NCBI RefSeq assembly: GCF_963259705.1
Contig: NC_081861.1
Span: forward strand, 67,065,623 to 67,129,622
From: Myotis daubentonii
Lineage: Eukaryota; Chordata; Mammalia; Chiroptera; Vespertilionidae
Direction: 5' to 3'
DNA length: 64,000 nt
Shown: positions 61,450 through 64,000 of the stretch, in pieces
Position numbering within the stretch: position 1 is the first letter of the stretch
How the letters are laid out: each line of letters starts with the position of its first letter
Notes under the pieces: generated by a model
The model's database searches: none
The model's input: the letters and a program-made list of their open reading frames with translations, nothing else
What the model was told of the DNA's origin: nothing
Program-made: the position numbers and the translations under genes

Positions 61450-62868
61450 GGTTGTTGATTTCAGTCCGATCAGCCCTTCTTAACTGTACGTATAGCTGGA
61501 CTAGGTCTTTGAAGACACCACCGCTCAGCTCTGCGTCTTAGATCTCTGCACTCTAGCCCCTCATTGGTCAGGGAGCCCTTTATGACATCCTGGACTTTGG
61601 GTCGTCATAGGTGTCCATTGTGACCTCATCAGACCTCAGCCTAGAAATGTCCCCTACAGGGACCTGTAACTCTAGCGACTGGCCCCTGACTTTTGAGGGA
61701 ACTGTCATTTTCTGCTTGACTTTAACATTGTAAAAATAAATGTGTTTCAATAGAAAACTTTTCCCATCTTAAGGACACAATTCCATGCCATCTGATTCTA
61801 ACCTTACATTGTCTTTAAGGTCCTTTACAACCTTTGATTGGTTGTAGGCTACTGATAAACATGTAAACTGTCTTGTTTAGCAGATATTAAATTGCCCCCC
61901 TGTGATGATGTCAGGAAACCAGTTTTACATCCATTTATACATTCATTGAAATGTTCTTGATTAATATTCCCATATCTAAATTTGTTTTCTCTTTTCAACC
62001 AGTTATAACACCTTGCCATTCCCTCATTGAGAAAATAGAATCTTTTAACACATGTTCATTTTATATCTGTATGAATGTTTTGGTTTTTTACGCCTTTTGA
62101 AAAATATATTTTAATCATTTTGGAAGTCACAATGAGTTGCTCAGTAGATTCATCTGTCAGAATCAGGTAGATGTTGTTGAGCCTCATTTTTAAGAATCAT
62201 TTGAAGCCCAGATGTGCTTTTTCTTGGCTGTCCTAGGTGAAGCCAAAGCACCAAGAGATGTTTATTTTTTTTTTTTTTTTTTTTATCATTTTCATTTTCC
62301 TCTCTACTAATATTGTGTTTCTGCTTTGTTTTTGGTTCATTTATTTATAGCTGATCACAGTCATAAATATGTCTATTCCAAAAGAGAGAATGTAGAAGGA
62401 AGAAAGGAGTCTCTGACCCAAGCAACTTCAATATTGAAGCACACAAACCTGCATAGCTTCAAGGCCTGGAAATGATCATTGTTGAGGTGAGGCTCTTCCT
62501 TCTGATCCCATGAATTCACCTGGCTCCACAGCTCTGCCCTCTATGTTCTGCACTCAGAATCATCTTTCCTTTTGAATTGAGCACATGTTTGCAGTTGAGT
62601 AGTTTATCAGCCCATTTTCTGCTTGTCAACACCTGGAAGTACCACAACCTTCTATCATTTCATCCTCGGTCTATTCTTTCAGTTAAAAATGACATTGTTT
62701 CTGTTGATTTAACATATGCAAAAATCCTGTAGTCTCCCATGTATGTCGTGGGGATTCATGTCCTTAGACAAGAAGCTCCTTCCCACATCCCTCTTGGAAA
62801 ATCTCATCTCTATTTGTTGCTTCTGCTAAGATAGCTGGGAACATCCATGATTCATATCCTATATTGCT

Positions 62869-63174
62869 TCAAAGAGCCCTCTGAATACTCTGACCTTTTG
62901 ATTCCTCAGCTGTACTAGCACATGGATGACTAGCTACATCCTTGATTTTATCTCCATGGGACACTTTCCTGACAGTGAATCCTCTCATTTTAATGTCTTT
63001 CACAATCTGGATAGGCTGAGAATTTCTTGTATCTTCATGTACTGGTTCTTTTTTGCTTACCAGTTCTTCCCTCGATTTATGTATTTTCTTTAAAATAGCA
63101 AGAAAAAGCAATGTCATGCCTTCAACACTTTCCTTGGGAACCTGCTCAGCTACATGTGCATTGTTACAATTCAC
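62869..63174 (-). pseudogene. Decayed unrecognised reading frame, unit 8
   Basis: Same open stretch as the other units. The surrounding spacer has private changes, such as tttacgcc at about 62090, a pure T tract at about 62263-62283 and loss of two bases at about 63268. Confidence 0.35.
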
Positions 63175-63310
63175 CTGTGATTTCTGCCCCTAGATAACAA
63201 GAATTTCCTCTCCTCCAGATTCCAATATTTTCCCTCTAAATCTTCACCAACAACATCTGATATTCATGTTTATCAATAGTCTGTTTTTGATGATTAGGTA
63301 TTCTCTAAGA

Positions 63311-63621
63311 CAGTGGTTCTCAACCTTCCTAATGCAGCGACCCTTTAATACAGTTCCTCATGTTGTGATGACCCCAAACCATAAAATTATTTTCGTTGCT
63401 ACTTCACAACTGTAATTTTGCTACTGTTATGAATCACAATGTAAATATCTGATATGCAGGATGTATTTTCATTGTTACAAATTGAACATAATTAAAGCAT
63501 AGTGATTAATCACAAAAACAATATGTAATTTTATATGTGTTTTCCGATGGTCTAAGGTGACCCCTGTGAAAGGGTCGTTCGACCCCCAAAGGGTTTGCGA
63601 CCCATAGGTTGAGAACCGCTG
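63311..63621. mobile_element. SPIN hAT element, unit 8
   Basis: 311 bp, with a private gaccccaaacc change near 63370. Duplications are intact. Confidence 0.9.
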
Positions 63622-63690
63622 CTCTAAGACAATAAAGGCCTTTTCAGTTGTGCTCCTCACTTCCTTTTTTAAATTAATCTTTATTAGAGA

Positions 63691-64000
63691 GACAGAAGAT
63701 GGCGGCGATATAGGCAGACGCGTCCCAGGTCGTGTCCCGGAGCAAATGGAGTGAGCAGCTGAAACTAGTAACACCCACACCGAATTGGCGAAATTGCTCA
63801 GCTGGTGAGACCATTTGCAGCCGGGAAGAGCAGAACTCCCCTGGAAAGGTAAAAAAAAAAAAAAAAAAAAAAACACAGGGATTTGGGCAGGAAAGTTTGC
63901 CAGACCTCTGAGCCAAGAGAGTTGGAGGGAGACCGCGTGGCAGACAGCCGCGTCCCTTGGGACAGGCACAGCCCCTGACTGGGGGAAAGGAGAACCGCGG
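63691..64000 (+). mobile_element. L1 5'UTR start of unit 9, cut by window edge
   Basis: This is the first 310 bp of a ninth unit, with the units-2-to-8 version of the 5' end. The tract at about 63850-63872 is a pure A run, as in unit 5. It shows that the array continues to the right. Confidence 0.92.

Larger units (their letters stand above)
5896..64000. repeat. Head-to-tail tandem array of a 7.2-kb unit (8 full plus partial 9th)
   Basis: The same block recurs at intervals of 7214, 7233, 7232, 7243, 7233, 7249, 7246 and 7237 bp, measured at the L1 5' end (5804, 13018, 20251, 27483, 34726, 41959, 49208, 56454, 63691). Units share order, orientation and nearly all bases. Most length variation comes from A, T and CAAAA tracts. 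Every unit holds a 5'-complete, 3'-truncated L1, an H2AP gene, a decayed frame and a SPIN element. The array runs out of the window in unit 9, so its full copy number is unknown. This is segmental amplification of a gene-bearing unit, not a classical satellite. Confidence 0.98.

Noticed and set aside
5896..64000. Classical satellite, or a CRISPR-like or viral repeat array
   Set aside because: The unit is 7.2 kb with a gene and several identifiable transposons, which fits segmental tandem duplication. No viral genes or CRISPR spacing are present.
5896..64000. The array as a pure assembly artefact
   Set aside because: Units differ by consistent substitutions shared between neighbours, which simple duplication of one read set would not give. 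Exact copy number and order still need long reads.

Overview
The window looks like nuclear DNA of a vesper bat (Vespertilionidae). The host call rests on repeats read directly from the sequence. There are two tRNA-derived SINEs of the bat Ves type, each with target-site duplications. There is a HeliBat-like Helitron end, and abundant Helitrons in mammals are known essentially from vesper bats. There is a complete non-autonomous hAT element of the SPIN ('Space Invaders') type, and L1 sequence of laurasiatherian type. There are no bacterial or organellar genes.

Layout: 1-5800 is ordinary left flank with no gene I can support. It holds simple repeats, the Helitron (about 1299-2736), two Ves SINEs (2778-2981 and 5096-5308) and a broken L1 reverse-transcriptase fragment (5566-5796). 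From about 5800 to the right edge the window is one head-to-tail array of a 7.2-kb unit. Eight units are complete (starts 5804, 13018, 20251, 27483, 34726, 41959, 49208, 56454) and a ninth begins at 63691 and is cut by the window end. Units differ by few substitutions and by homopolymer or microsatellite lengths.

Each unit reads, left to right: (a) about 3.8 kb of L1 on the + strand, comprising a 5'UTR with a YY1-type start, an ORF1 killed by shared stops, and an ORF2 cut after the endonuclease domain; (b) a stretch with an unrecognised proline-rich ORF on +; (c) an intact 122-codon ORF on the - strand that I identify as the short testis histone variant H2A.P (H2AP, formerly HYPM), with a polyadenylation signal and a CCAAT box; (d) about 1.3 kb with a decayed, unrecognised reading frame on -; (e) a 311-bp SPIN element with an 8-bp target duplication; then the next L1.

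The main result is that H2AP, a single-copy X-linked gene in the mammals I know of, is tandemly amplified here to at least eight intact near-identical copies. The left edge of the array lies inside an L1 5'UTR, where sequence identity to the other units switches abruptly at about 5895. This is what unequal recombination between two L1 copies flanking one ancestral H2AP gene would leave. Each H2AP copy faces the 5' end of the next unit's L1 head-to-head, so L1 5'UTR antisense activity could contribute to its transcription (inference).
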